Below, piece by piece: positions 51,729-60,136 of a stretch of DNA of 64,000 nt (within the stretch, counting starts at the first letter, position 1; the number at the start of each line of letters is the position of its first letter). The notes beneath the pieces were generated by a model. It made no database searches and was not told where the DNA came from. It saw only the letters and a list, made by a program, of their open reading frames with translations. This DNA is from Bulleidia sp. zg-1006 (lineage in GTDB: Bacteria > Bacillota_I > Bacilli_A > Erysipelotrichales > Erysipelotrichaceae), in NCBI RefSeq assembly GCF_016812035.1, contig NZ_CP069178.1:248001-312000 (forward strand), read 5' to 3'. The translations under genes and the position numbers were made by a program.

Positions 51729-52655
51729 ATGAAAAAAATAGCGTATATCGGAGCGGGACCTTCTGCTTTACTTGGAGCACAGGCTTTATTAAATAAAGGG
51801 GATTATCAAATATCCATTTATGATAAAAATAATCGTTCAGGAGGAGCTGCTTACACAGGTATTCCATCTTGGCGTTTTAGCTTAGCTTTTATAGATAGAG
51901 TTGAAAAAGAATTAAAAGAGAAGGGAACTCAGTTTTACTATAATGTCGAAGTAGGAAAAGATATTCCTTTTGCGAAGCTTCGTGAAGAAAATGATGTGGT
52001 GGTTGTAGCGATTGGTGCTCAGATTGAAAATTTAGCAGGCTTTGAAGCAGGGAATGGCTACGAAGCAGGGTTGACTTTGTTATATAACCTAAATATTTTG
52101 CATCAAGAAAAGGATTACCAAGAAAAGTACCAAAGTGCAATTGTTTGGGGTGGTGGCAATGTGGCGATGGATTGTTGCCGAAGCTTGAAAAGAATTTTGC
52201 CGGATGTGCAACTTTTGTACCGTCGTTCACAAGACGAAATGCCTGCTAGTAAAGGAGAAGTAAAGGACGCTGTAAAAGAAGGTGTTGTTTTCCATTACCT
52301 TGAAAATATTGCGGATATTGTTCGGGATGTGAAGGGGTCTGTGACAGGTGTTCAAGCGGACACGATGGTTCTTGGCGAAAAAGATGAAAGCGGTCGAGCT
52401 TCTGTGCATGTGCAAGAAGGTTCGAAACATTTCATTCCAGCAGATTTGGTGGTTGCGGCTGTTGGTCAAAAGGTTGACTTCTCTGTTTTGGATGAGGGGT
52501 TAAAGACTTTATCAAAATCAGAACATAAGACCAATTTAGAAGGGGTCTTTGTTTGTGGAGATGCTTTGTATGGTCCAGCTATGATTGGTAACGCAATAAA
52601 AGATGGAAAAGCTTGTAGTGAAGAGGTGTTTGAATATTTAAGTCAAGGGCATTAA
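51729..52655 (+). CDS. FAD/NAD(P)-dependent oxidoreductase, GltD-like
   Basis: A 308-residue flavoprotein like the small subunit of glutamate synthase without its N-terminal iron-sulfur domain. Dinucleotide loops: IAYIGAGPSALLGAQALL (FAD) and AIVWGGGNVAMDCCRSLKR (NADPH), then YRRSQDEMPA and the C-terminal VFVCGDALYGPAMIGNAIKDGK. It likely passes electrons from NAD(P)H to an unknown acceptor. ATG 51729 is taken over GTG 51726 because AAGGAG then has six-base spacing. Confidence 0.86.
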   Translation: MKKIAYIGAGPSALLGAQALLNKGDYQISIYDKNNRSGGAAYTGIPSWRFSLAFIDRVEKELKEKGTQFYYNVEVGKDIPFAKLREENDVVVVAIGAQIENLAGFEAGNGYEAGLTLLYNLNILHQEKDYQEKYQSAIVWGGGNVAMDCCRSLKRILPDVQLLYRRSQDEMPASKGEVKDAVKEGVVFHYLENIADIVRDVKGSVTGVQADTMVLGEKDESGRASVHVQEGSKHFIPADLVVAAVGQKVDFSVLDEGLKTLSKSEHKTNLEGVFVCGDALYGPAMIGNAIKDGKACSEEVFEYLSQGH

Positions 52656-52757
52656 GCCCTTTTGTTTTATGAATTCAATAATTTATTAAAGAATTTATAC
52701 TGTAAAAAATTGCAAAGCAAATAGAGGATATATTATAATAAAAAAGAGGAGGTTTGG

Positions 52758-53199
52758 ATGGAAAAAGTATATAAAAGAAATCTTATGGCTGTAATGCTTA
52801 ATTTAATCATTATGGTGTTTGCGGTCGTTTTTGTTTTTTTATTTGTGGGGTATTTTGGTGGTTCAAAGGCTGGGTTTATTGCGTCCGGCATTGCTTTATT
52901 GCTTGCTTTAACAATGATTTATAAGGAAAGTCGAATTAAGGTTGTTGTTCACGATAACGATTTTTCAGTCTATGATGGAAAAAAAGCTTATCATTATAAT
53001 CTTGATGAAGTTTCTATTCAATCAAAATCGGCTGATTATCAAACATTCTCTATATGTTACTACTATAAATGGAGAAAAAGATTATTTTGATTTATCTATG
53101 CTAGGGTATCGGCGATTTCATGAACTATTAGAAGATTTAGGCATCATTGGTGAAAAAAGTAAGGCTATTCAACTCACAGATGAAAAAGAAAAAATGTAG
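52758..53199 (+). pseudogene. small membrane protein gene with a frameshift
   Basis: The first frame gives two membrane segments (MLNLIIMVFAVVFVFLFVGYF, within residues 12-60) and then VHDNDFSVYDGKKAYHYNLDEV, ending at 53090. Just before that the adjacent frame picks up YVTTINGEKDYFDLSMLGYRRFHELLEDLGII and runs to 53199. The natural junction is near 53045-53060. The full protein would be about 145 residues with a PH-like soluble end. Mutation or sequencing error. Confidence 0.6.
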
Positions 53200-53236
53200 T
53201 TTTGATAGGTATCATAAAAAGAAAGGAGAGTAAAAA

Positions 53237-53656
53237 ATGGAACCACACATCATTGCATTAATCGTAGGAGGCACTTTGGTTTTAGGGGCTGTTATTAGCT
53301 TCATCTCCATGAAAGTCAATCAGAATTCAAGAGAAAATTGGTTGGCAACGCATTCGGATTTTGCAAAAATCGAGCTTGCTTCAGAGAATGGTATTTTTAT
53401 ACAAAAGGATTTTCATGCACAAGTTATTAGTGGCGAAGCGGCGTTTTTTGCTGAAGGCACAAAATACATAATTTATGCAGCACCAGGGAACGTCACTCTA
53501 GAGGTTAGCTATACTTACATAAGACCTGGTGTATTGTACAAAAAGGTTAGTAGGACTTGGGGACCAACGAAAGTTGAAATTCAAGTAGAAAGTGGAAAAG
53601 AATATAAGTTGAGCTTTGATAAAGACAAAGAGCAATTTAAACTCACCAGTAAGTAG
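53237..53656 (+). CDS. membrane-anchored protein of unknown function
   Basis: A 139-residue protein: one N-terminal membrane segment (about 4-26), then a beta-rich domain with QVISGEAAFFAEGTKYIIYAA and EIQVESGKEYKLSFDKDKEQ. No family recognised. An AAAGGAGAG site precedes ATG. The protein may face outside. It lies after the frameshifted membrane gene and before tRNA-Leu. Confidence 0.6.
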   Translation: MEPHIIALIVGGTLVLGAVISFISMKVNQNSRENWLATHSDFAKIELASENGIFIQKDFHAQVISGEAAFFAEGTKYIIYAAPGNVTLEVSYTYIRPGVLYKKVSRTWGPTKVEIQVESGKEYKLSFDKDKEQFKLTSK

Positions 53657-53733
53657 AAAAGGGTTGCCATTTTTAAAAATGGCAGTCTTTTTAACTTTAC
53701 AGATGAATAGAAATTCGTTAAAATGGTAGGCAC

Positions 53734-53813
53734 GCGGATATGGCGGAATTGGAAGACGCGCTAGACTTAGAATCTAGTTCCTCGGAGTGCAGGTTCGACC
53801 CCTGTTATCCGCA
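53734..53813 (+). tRNA. tRNA-Leu(TAG)
   Basis: Acceptor GCGGATA/TATCCGC with A73, anticodon stem CTAGA/TCTAG around CTTAGAA (anticodon TAG), a long class II variable arm, T loop TTCGACC. CCA is not encoded. An integrase fragment points at its 3' end. Confidence 0.95.
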
Positions 53814-53823
53814 TTTAATATAA

Positions 53824-53849
53824 AAACCCCAGTAAAATGGGGCTTTTTT
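53824..53849 (+). terminator. terminator after tRNA-Leu
   Basis: CCCC (53827-53830) with flanking A and GGGG (53839-53842), followed by CTTTTTT. Confidence 0.75.
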
Positions 53850-53864
53850 CATTCTATGGACGGA

Positions 53865-54197
53865 TTAATTCTTATATTCATTATTATATTCATTAATTTT
53901 TTTGATTAATTGTTCTTCTGAATTTCTTGACAAGTGAGTATAAGTTTTTAAAGTTTGTTCTATTGTTGCATGTCCTAATCTTTTTGAGACAGCCACAATA
54001 TTAATTCCTTCGCTAATTAGCCAAGTGTCGTGACTATGTCGTAAATCGTATACACGTATTTTTTGAACACCTGATTCAGAAATAGCTTTTTTAAAAACAC
54101 TTTCTATCATTGAAGGATAGGTTCGAACTGTCGCTAAAGGATTAACCTCATAGGGACAGAGAAAATCATAAAAACTTGGAAAGGAGGTAATTCTCAT
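53865..54197 (-). pseudogene. tyrosine integrase, C-terminal fragment
   Basis: About 110 residues of the catalytic half: VQKIRVYDLRHSHDTWLIS (first Arg plus RHxH), VSKRLGHATIEQTLKTYTHL (second box and Tyr nucleophile). The N-terminal arm-binding and core-binding domains are missing. The fragment is cut by the start region of the large serine recombinase. Placed tail-first against tRNA-Leu, it marks an old integration at the tRNA. Confidence 0.85.
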
Positions 54198-55866
54198 GTC
54201 AAATACGAAAAGAATAGGACAGACAGCCCTTTATGAGCGTTTAAGTCGAGATGATGAAATGCAAGGAGAAAGCAATTCCATCACCAATCAAAAACAACTA
54301 CTTGAAAGTTATGCGAAAAGAAACGGCTTTGTAAATATCTATCACTATACCGATGACGGAGTAAGCGGAACAACCTTTGATAGAGAGGGATTTCAAAAGA
54401 TGATAAAAGCAGTAGAAGAAAACAAAGTATCTACTGTGATAGTAAAAGATATGAGTAGGTTTGGCAGAGATTACCTCAAAGTAGGCTTTTACACCGAAAT
54501 ACTTTTCAAAGAAAAGGGAGTAAGGTTTATCGCCATCAATAACGGAATAGACAGTGAAAAACAAGCAGAAAGCGATTTTACCCCATTTCTAAACATTATG
54601 AACGAATGGTATGCGAGAGATACCTCAAGAAAAATACAATCTATCTTCAGAGCAAGAATGGAAGAGGGTAAAAGAGTATCCCCAAGCGTTCCATACGGCT
54701 ATTACAGAAACCCTAAGAATAAACAGGAGCTACTTGTCGATAAAGAGAGTTCAAAGGTCGTAAAACGCATTTATAGGCTTGTTATAGAGGGATATGGAGT
54801 AACACAGATAGCAGATATACTAACCAAAGATAAAGTCCTTATACCGTCAGCCTATGCAGAAATACATTACCCTGAAAATAATCATAGCTCAAAGAAAAGA
54901 GGAATAGAAGACCCGTATTTTTGGACACCGACCACAGTAGGATATATCTTAGAAAAAAGAGAATACATGGGACATACCGTACTTGGTAAAACAATATGCC
55001 TTGATTACAAAACTAAGAAGCGAAGAAAGGCAAAAGAAGATGAACTCATTATCTTCCAAAATACCCATGAAGCTATCATTGACGAAGAAACATGGAATAA
55101 TGCTCAAAGGCTAAGAAAGACAGTAAGAAGAAGTCCAAAGTACGGGACAACCTCACACCCATTTACAGGACTTTTAATCTGTGCAGATTGTGGAGGTAAA
55201 TTAAGCTACAGAGAGCCGGCAGAACATAAAGAAAAGAAATACGATAGTGATTACTCTTTTGTATGTCAACATTACAGACACAGAAAAGGCACTTGCAGTA
55301 TGCACTATATCAAAGTAAAAACAGTGAATGAAATACTCTTAAAATCAATCAAAGAAATAACCGACTTTGCAAAAGAAGAAAAGCAAGAATTTCTAAAAGT
55401 GATGAACAAGCTATCCGATGAAAAACGAGAAGAAAAGTATCAAGAAGATAAAGAGAAATTAGAAAAACTGTCATCAAGAAATGAAGAACTAACAACCCTC
55501 ATTACAAAGCTATACGAAGACCATGCTCTTGGAAAAATACCTGTAAAACACTTTGACAGATTGTTTAATATCTATGATACGGAGCAACAAGACTTAGAAA
55601 AGCAAATACAGTATTTTGAAAATGAAATAGAAAGCTACCATCAGAGAAAAGTTGACACCGATAAATTCCTAAAAATGATAGAAAAGTATACCGATATTGA
55701 GGAATTGACAGTACCAATGATAAATGAGTATATAGAAAAAGTAGTAGTCCATGAAGCCACAGGAGGAAGAAAAGGCAAATATAGAAAACAACAAGTTGAT
55801 GTGTACTTTAACTTTATAGGTAACTGTCAAGTGCCAGAGAAAGTAGATATGGAAAAAATGGCTTAA
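54196..55866 (+). CDS. large serine recombinase (TnpX/TndX type)
   Basis: A 556-residue site-specific recombinase. N-terminal resolvase fold with Ser17 in ALYERLSRDDE, then DDGVSGTTFDREGFQKM and IVKDMSRFGRDYLKVG; recombinase domain about 175-275; zinc ribbon LLICADCGGKLSYRE with later CQHYRHRKGTC; coiled coil about 380-480; C-terminal DUF4368-like DVYFNFIG. It appears intact. AAAGGAGG is eight bases before the ATG. It would move a circular element at dinucleotide cores. A truncated paralog lies at 47500. Confidence 0.93.
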   Translation: MSNTKRIGQTALYERLSRDDEMQGESNSITNQKQLLESYAKRNGFVNIYHYTDDGVSGTTFDREGFQKMIKAVEENKVSTVIVKDMSRFGRDYLKVGFYTEILFKEKGVRFIAINNGIDSEKQAESDFTPFLNIMNEWYARDTSRKIQSIFRARMEEGKRVSPSVPYGYYRNPKNKQELLVDKESSKVVKRIYRLVIEGYGVTQIADILTKDKVLIPSAYAEIHYPENNHSSKKRGIEDPYFWTPTTVGYILEKREYMGHTVLGKTICLDYKTKKRRKAKEDELIIFQNTHEAIIDEETWNNAQRLRKTVRRSPKYGTTSHPFTGLLICADCGGKLSYREPAEHKEKKYDSDYSFVCQHYRHRKGTCSMHYIKVKTVNEILLKSIKEITDFAKEEKQEFLKVMNKLSDEKREEKYQEDKEKLEKLSSRNEELTTLITKLYEDHALGKIPVKHFDRLFNIYDTEQQDLEKQIQYFENEIESYHQRKVDTDKFLKMIEKYTDIEELTVPMINEYIEKVVVHEATGGRKGKYRKQQVDVYFNFIGNCQVPEKVDMEKMA

Positions 55867-56019
55867 AAATGGTATAATATCATTAAATATTTAGAAAGAT
55901 AAATTTGCTTTGATTTCTATCTTAAATAAATAGAGTTATAAATAAGTTTAAGGAAATGATATACTGGTAGTCAATTTTGGTGTGGAATTTGATTTCACAG
56001 TTGAAAGTCGAGGAAAAAT

Positions 56020-56454
56020 GTGAAAGTCAATATGAATATTATTGTTGGCGGAACGGATGATATGTTAATAGATATATTATCTGTCGCAAGAACAGTAAGA
56101 AAAGAAATGAAAATTTTTTTTGAAAGCATTGAGATAGAGGCATTGCAGAAGATGGATATTTGCCTTTGTTTTAGCGGAAATATATCAAAATATTATTCGG
56201 AATCGGGAATTTATCAGCCAAGATATTATTTTACAACCAAGAAATTTGTTGTATATGTTCATTTCTGCTCTAATGAGTGGACTTCTAATAGGGAAGAAAA
56301 TTTAAGTAAGTTTCTTAAAATTTATAAGAATTATCTTTTGGAGCTCTCGAATACCATTAAGAAGAAAATGGCGAATCGTAAGTCTGATTTTGATAATGAG
56401 TGTTATGAGGATATGATTAGAAGAGTTTTTGAAAATTTGGAAATATATGTTTGA
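56020..56454 (+). CDS. unknown small protein, immunity-like candidate
   Basis: A 144-residue soluble protein (MNIIVGGTDDMLIDILSVAR, then YYFTTKKFVVYVHFCSNEWT), with alternating strands and helices. GTG 56020 follows GAGG by six bases. Family not recognised. Small single-domain genes without partners on a mobile island are often immunity proteins of polymorphic toxins; this is the first of five such genes here. Confidence 0.5.
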   Translation: MKVNMNIIVGGTDDMLIDILSVARTVRKEMKIFFESIEIEALQKMDICLCFSGNISKYYSESGIYQPRYYFTTKKFVVYVHFCSNEWTSNREENLSKFLKIYKNYLLELSNTIKKKMANRKSDFDNECYEDMIRRVFENLEIYV

Positions 56455-56500
56455 TAGTTAAATAGTTAAATTTTAAATTTGTAAGGGAGAAATGCTTTTA

Positions 56501-56917
56501 ATGAGTGAAAATATCGTTACTGATTTGAAACAATGTTTGATTCAACTAATTGAACATTTACACAATGAAAATATTATTAAAGATATTAGCGTAGAGGATT
56601 TGAATTGTCAAACATTTAATCATCTTGTGATTTTATTAAGAGATAAGCTCAAGGAAGAATATCCAAAAATAAAGCTAAAACCAATCATGAAAAGTGTTCA
56701 TTATGCAAATGGTTTTAGCGATTTGTCTTTGAAAGAAAGTGCTTTTGTACTTGATGAGGTTGAACAGTATCTCTGTATCAATAAATTTCTTAATCACGAT
56801 AAATCAGTTGAATATTTTAATAATAGGATTACAGCTAATGGATTTGAAATAAATCCAGAAAATTTGCTTTTGGTTATGATAGAAAGTTTGTTATGTTGCA
56901 AGAAGGAATTTAATTGA
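56501..56917 (+). CDS. unknown small acidic-helical protein, immunity-like candidate
   Basis: A 138-residue protein (MSENIVTDLKQCLIQLIEHL, then YPKIKLKPIMKSVHYANGFS and SAFVLDEVEQYLCI). All-helical by appearance. The start could also be ATG 56492, which is only two bases from the GGGAG site; 56501 is eleven bases away. No family recognised. It sits 46 bases after the previous gene. Confidence 0.5.
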   Translation: MSENIVTDLKQCLIQLIEHLHNENIIKDISVEDLNCQTFNHLVILLRDKLKEEYPKIKLKPIMKSVHYANGFSDLSLKESAFVLDEVEQYLCINKFLNHDKSVEYFNNRITANGFEINPENLLLVMIESLLCCKKEFN

Positions 56918-56957
56918 AGTATATTGCTAAATTGTAGAAATTTAGAAAAAATTTTCA

Positions 56958-57022
56958 GTTTGTCGAGATGAAATAAGTAAATAAAAATAATAATATATCA
57001 ACTTACGAAACAGTAAATCACA
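56958..57022 (+). repeat. 65-bp direct repeat, copy 1
   Basis: GTTTGTCGAGATGAAATAAG to AACAGTAAATCACA; the second copy is at 60045-60109 with about seven differences. The pair brackets the relaxase remnant and three immunity-like genes. Confidence 0.75.
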
Positions 57023-57039
57023 AAGGTTTACTGTTTTTT
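57010..57039 (+). terminator. terminator in the mobile island
   Basis: ACAGTAAA (57010-57017) pairs with TTTACTGT (57027-57034), followed by TTTTT. The same left arm exists in the second repeat copy, but there the right arm is cut off. Confidence 0.7.
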
Positions 57040-57074
57040 CTTTGCCTAAAAACAGAAAGAAGGGAAAACAGAAA

Positions 57075-57395
57075 ATGAAAAATATAGATGAAAAAATTTT
57101 AATGACAGAAGAAGAAATCAAGCAGTTACAAAACAAAAGAAAAAAGCTCATCAGTCAGCAGAAACAGGAAGAAAGAAAAAAGAGAGATAGACGGCTTTAT
57201 GAAAAAGGAGGAGTCTTTGAAAGTATATTTACTGAAAGCAAAGACTTTAGCAAAGATGAATTTTATCAGCTAATCACATTCCCAAATATCAAAGAAATAA
57301 TCAATCAAAAAATCTTAAAAATCATAGAGGAACGAGAACAAAGCGAAAATCAAAATACAGAAAACCAAGAGAAAGAAATGGACACAGAGGAATAG
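57075..57395 (+). CDS. DUF3847-like mobilisation accessory protein
   Basis: A 106-residue, highly charged coiled protein (KILMTEEEIKQLQNKRKKLI, then KGGVFESIFTESKDFSKDEF and TFPNIKEIINQKILK), like DUF3847 proteins found just upstream of MobA/MobL relaxases in Firmicute mobilisable elements. ATG 57075 follows AGAAGGGA. It may help assemble the relaxosome. Base content matches the recombinase gene, unlike the chromosome core. Confidence 0.75.
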   Translation: MKNIDEKILMTEEEIKQLQNKRKKLISQQKQEERKKRDRRLYEKGGVFESIFTESKDFSKDEFYQLITFPNIKEIINQKILKIIEEREQSENQNTENQEKEMDTEE

Positions 57396-57549
57396 TCCCT
57401 TGTTTACAAGGGCGCACTTATACACCCTAAAGGGTGTGTGCGTTCTCCGAAGGTTCTTAGCAGAGGGCATATCAGCTAACGCTGATACAGGGGAGCTACA
57501 CTCCCCTACGGAAATAAATTTCCTACCCCTTGTGTACTTCCCAAAAGAA
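57396..57549 (+). other. cluster of inverted repeats, candidate oriT
   Basis: Four hairpins in a row: CCCTTG/CAAGGG (57397-57412), a nested CGCAC..ACACCC/GGGTGT..GTGCG (57413-57442), TATCAGC/GCTGATA (57470-57487) and AGGGGAG/CTCCCCT (57489-57507). Such clusters between an accessory mob gene and a MobQ-type relaxase often mark the transfer origin. Nick site not identified. Confidence 0.55.
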
Positions 57550-57576
57550 ATCGGATAAAGGCTATCCGATTTTTTT
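57550..57576 (+). terminator. terminator before the relaxase gene
   Basis: ATCGGATA (57550-57557) and TATCCGAT (57563-57570), followed by six more T. It separates the mob accessory gene from the relaxase start. Confidence 0.8.
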
Positions 57577-57635
57577 AGGAAGTCTTATCTATCGCCACCA
57601 TATCCATATAAGAAAAAAAGAGGAGGTTTTTAGCT

Positions 57636-58152
57636 ATGGCGATATACCATCTTTGCATAAAGATTATCTCAAGAGGAAAAGGCAAAAGTGCGGTAGCAGC
57701 TTCCGCCTATCGAAGTGGCGAAAAGATAAAAAATGAATATGACGGCATAGTCCATGACTTTACAAGAAAAGGCGGAATAGCCCATACAGAAATCCTATTA
57801 CCACAAAATGCACCACAGGAATTTATAAACCGTTCTGCCTTATGGAACAGTGTGGAAAAAATAGAAAAACAAACAGGAAGATTTTTATAATGAGCATACG
57901 GCGGAGCTTATTCTATTTGAAAGTGCAAGGAAACATCTCAAAGAGCATTTAGGAGAAAACAAGACCTTAAATATATCCAAATGGAAATCGGAACTTACCA
58001 CTTTGAAGAAAGATAAAAAGAGCCTACATAGTCAAATATTAGAAATACGAGAAGAAGTAGAACAGGCTGAAAAAGTTAAGACCTGTATAGAGCAGTTACA
58101 GGAACAAGAAAAACAACTATCACAGGTAAAGAGGAACGAGTTAGACCTATAA
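57636..58152 (+). pseudogene. MobA/MobL (MobQ) relaxase with large internal deletion
   Basis: The start MAIYHLCIKIISRGKGKSAV and ASAYRSGEKIKNEYDG is the relaxase N terminus with the Tyr motif. After KIEKQTGRFL the frame stops at 57890. A second part in another frame reads EHTAELILFESARKHLKEHL to the coiled-coil end (stop 58150-58152). The HxH metal motif and most of the protein are missing, so the element cannot mobilise itself. AGAGGAGG precedes the start. Confidence 0.85.
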
Positions 58153-58227
58153 AACTTGGCTTAAATATGGTACAATATTGTAAATGTTAAGTAAAACAAA
58201 TTAGTATTTATAAAAGGGGTATACCAA

Positions 58228-59097
58228 ATGACTTTAATTGAATATATACGAAAGAGAAACGAAATGACAAGGCAAGAATGGGAAGATACCTTTGAGAAAG
58301 AGGAGATTGAAGTTCTTGCTTTGATACAGAAGACGAGAGGAGCAGGCAAGAGAAACGGCTTTTGGGAAGCCCAAGTTAATTTTCTAGCTTATGTAGATTG
58401 CAAAACAAGGGAATTATACAAGGATGAGGGATGGCTGGTCTATCCTGTTAGCGATGAGGAATATGAAAAAAATCGTATTCTCGATCGATTTAAGAATGAA
58501 ACGATTTATCGCTTAAAGGTACGGATGAAAAAGCAGGAAGATGTTCCTGAGGGCATTACCAAGTCTGCAAGGAATCGACTGCTTGTAACAGAAATTCTTG
58601 AAGAAAGTGTATCTTGTATGCCACTGGAAGAAATTCTCACGGAATACAACAAGCCGATTATTTTGCAAGATAAAATTTTAGGAGAGCTGACTCTGAATAA
58701 AGAATTTAGTTGGTTTGAGGGTAATGTTTCATGGCAGGGTGAAAGGATAGAGATTTTACTCGAAGTAAACAAGGATAATAAGAGCAACTGGACAAAGGCA
58801 AGAAACGCCATGAAGAATTTGTTATCAGAACAGGAAAAATGGGATAAAGAAATGCGCCGATTTGCGGCAAATAAGCTCACTACTCTTGCATGTGAATGGC
58901 GTGATTCGGCAGATGAGCCGATTCCAGAAATTACGGAGCAGAGCTTTTCAGAGCGAATTACGCTCGAGAGCATATCAATAACCTCGGGAGGTTCTTTTTC
59001 CGCCTATTTCGATGATGACTATATGTTTTTTGGACATTGTGTTACAGTACGTGGCAGTTTGAAAAAGGGAATTGTATCGGCGGATATGGAGGGATAA
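58228..59097 (+). CDS. DUF2262-like protein, immunity-type candidate
   Basis: A 289-residue protein. The C-terminal half has ILGELTLNKEFSWFEGNVSW and ARNAMKNLLSEQEKWDKEMR, resembling DUF2262 proteins, which occur singly or near polymorphic toxin loci. The N-terminal half (RTRGAGKRNGFWEAQVNFLA in part) is not recognised. A separate promoter TACAAT (58171-58176) is possible. No toxin gene is adjacent. Confidence 0.6.
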   Translation: MTLIEYIRKRNEMTRQEWEDTFEKEEIEVLALIQKTRGAGKRNGFWEAQVNFLAYVDCKTRELYKDEGWLVYPVSDEEYEKNRILDRFKNETIYRLKVRMKKQEDVPEGITKSARNRLLVTEILEESVSCMPLEEILTEYNKPIILQDKILGELTLNKEFSWFEGNVSWQGERIEILLEVNKDNKSNWTKARNAMKNLLSEQEKWDKEMRRFAANKLTTLACEWRDSADEPIPEITEQSFSERITLESISITSGGSFSAYFDDDYMFFGHCVTVRGSLKKGIVSADMEG

Positions 59098-59157
59098 TCC
59101 GTACAACTCCCGGTTTATAGGGATATGTAAATAAGGAGTTATGAAGGACATTGTTAT

Positions 59158-59610
59158 ATGGAAGATTTAGAAATTTTTGAGGTGGCATGTAAATATTTTT
59201 TACAAACAATTAGTGAATTTAAGGAAACTTTATCAACCAAAGTTAGAGCGTTAGAAATTGCAGACTGGACATATGATAGTGGAATAACAAAAGTTTGCCA
59301 ACCTGATGAAAATGATAAGAAAAAGAGATGTAAAACAGGGATAGAATATCGTTCAAAAGTTGAGCTGTCATTGGAAGATGTAGAAACTATTTGGCGTGAA
59401 TTTAATGCATTTTTTGATAAAACATATATAGCGGATATTGAACGCATTTCAAATAATGAGGAAATAGGGAGATACGAATTTATAACTACAAACTCTAAGG
59501 GAGATGAGATTGAATGTGTGATTTATTTATCTGGTGAGTGGAATATCCCACAGATTCGCCTTTCAGTTTTTGTTACAGCCAGATATAAAAATATGGATTT
59601 TGTAGTATAA
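59158..59610 (+). CDS. unknown small protein, immunity-like candidate
   Basis: A 150-residue protein (FEVACKYFLQTISEFKETLS, then EYRSKVELSLEDVETIWREF and IYLSGEWNIPQIRLSVF). A helix then beta-sheet plan with a conserved-looking GEWNIPQIR strand. GAAGGAC lies eight bases before the ATG. No family recognised; context suggests an immunity protein. Confidence 0.5.
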   Translation: MEDLEIFEVACKYFLQTISEFKETLSTKVRALEIADWTYDSGITKVCQPDENDKKKRCKTGIEYRSKVELSLEDVETIWREFNAFFDKTYIADIERISNNEEIGRYEFITTNSKGDEIECVIYLSGEWNIPQIRLSVFVTARYKNMDFVV

Positions 59611-59633
59611 ATTAGAAGTTGTGAGGGATGACG

Positions 59634-60035
59634 ATGAGCAATCTAAATAGCTTAATTGAAAGAATGGAAAACGAAATAGATACAGATAATTTCATTGAAA
59701 TTATGGATAATTGTATACAGGAAATTGAAGAAAGTGGTATTGGCATTGAAGCAGTGGAACCACTATTACAATTTATAGAGCGACACCCACTTTCTGATTT
59801 TGGAGCACCGGGTTCGATTGTCCATTTTGTAGAAAAATTTTATAAGCAGGGATATGAACCTCTCTTAATCTCTTCTGCCAAACGATGTCCCACTATGCAC
59901 ACTGTTTGGATGTTGAACAGAGTGAAAAACGGAGAGCAAGAGCAGCAGGTATACTTTGAGATTTTAAACGACATTGTTCATAATAAGGATATTGAAGAAG
60001 AAATAAGAAGATTAGCTCAAGACTTTTTGTCTTGA
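59634..60035 (+). CDS. small helical protein, immunity-like candidate
   Basis: A 133-residue protein of HEAT-like helices: NCIQEIEESGIGIEAVEPLL, then HPLSDFGAPGSIVHFVEKFY and KRCPTMHTVWMLNRVKNGE. Proteins with this FGAPG and HTVWMLNR pattern are found in immunity arrays of Firmicutes and proteobacteria. ATG 59634 is preferred over 59628 because GAGGGA ends just at 59628. Last gene of the array. Confidence 0.6.
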   Translation: MSNLNSLIERMENEIDTDNFIEIMDNCIQEIEESGIGIEAVEPLLQFIERHPLSDFGAPGSIVHFVEKFYKQGYEPLLISSAKRCPTMHTVWMLNRVKNGEQEQQVYFEILNDIVHNKDIEEEIRRLAQDFLS

Positions 60036-60044
60036 TAAATCCCG

Positions 60045-60109
60045 GTTTGTCAAGATGAAATAATTAAATAAAAAAATAACATAGCAACTTCCGAAACAGT
60101 AAATCACAA
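60045..60109 (+). repeat. 65-bp direct repeat, copy 2
   Basis: Matches 56958-57022 with about seven differences. It is cut at its right end by an IS-like fragment beginning GTGAATCCCAAAAATTGG. Confidence 0.75.
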
Positions 60110-60111
60110 TG

Positions 60112-60136
60112 AGGTGAATCCCAAAAATTGGACAAG
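60112..60136 (+). mobile_element. third IS3-type left-end scrap
   Basis: AGGTGAATCCCAAAAATTGG resembles the IS ends at 2169 and 48300 (about four differences). No transposase follows. It replaces the right arm of the terminator in repeat copy 2. Confidence 0.55.

Noticed and set aside
57530-57736. 68-residue plus-strand frame over the oriT-like region and relaxase start
   Set aside because: It is the shifted frame of the relaxase start and crosses a strong terminator; no ribosome-binding site.
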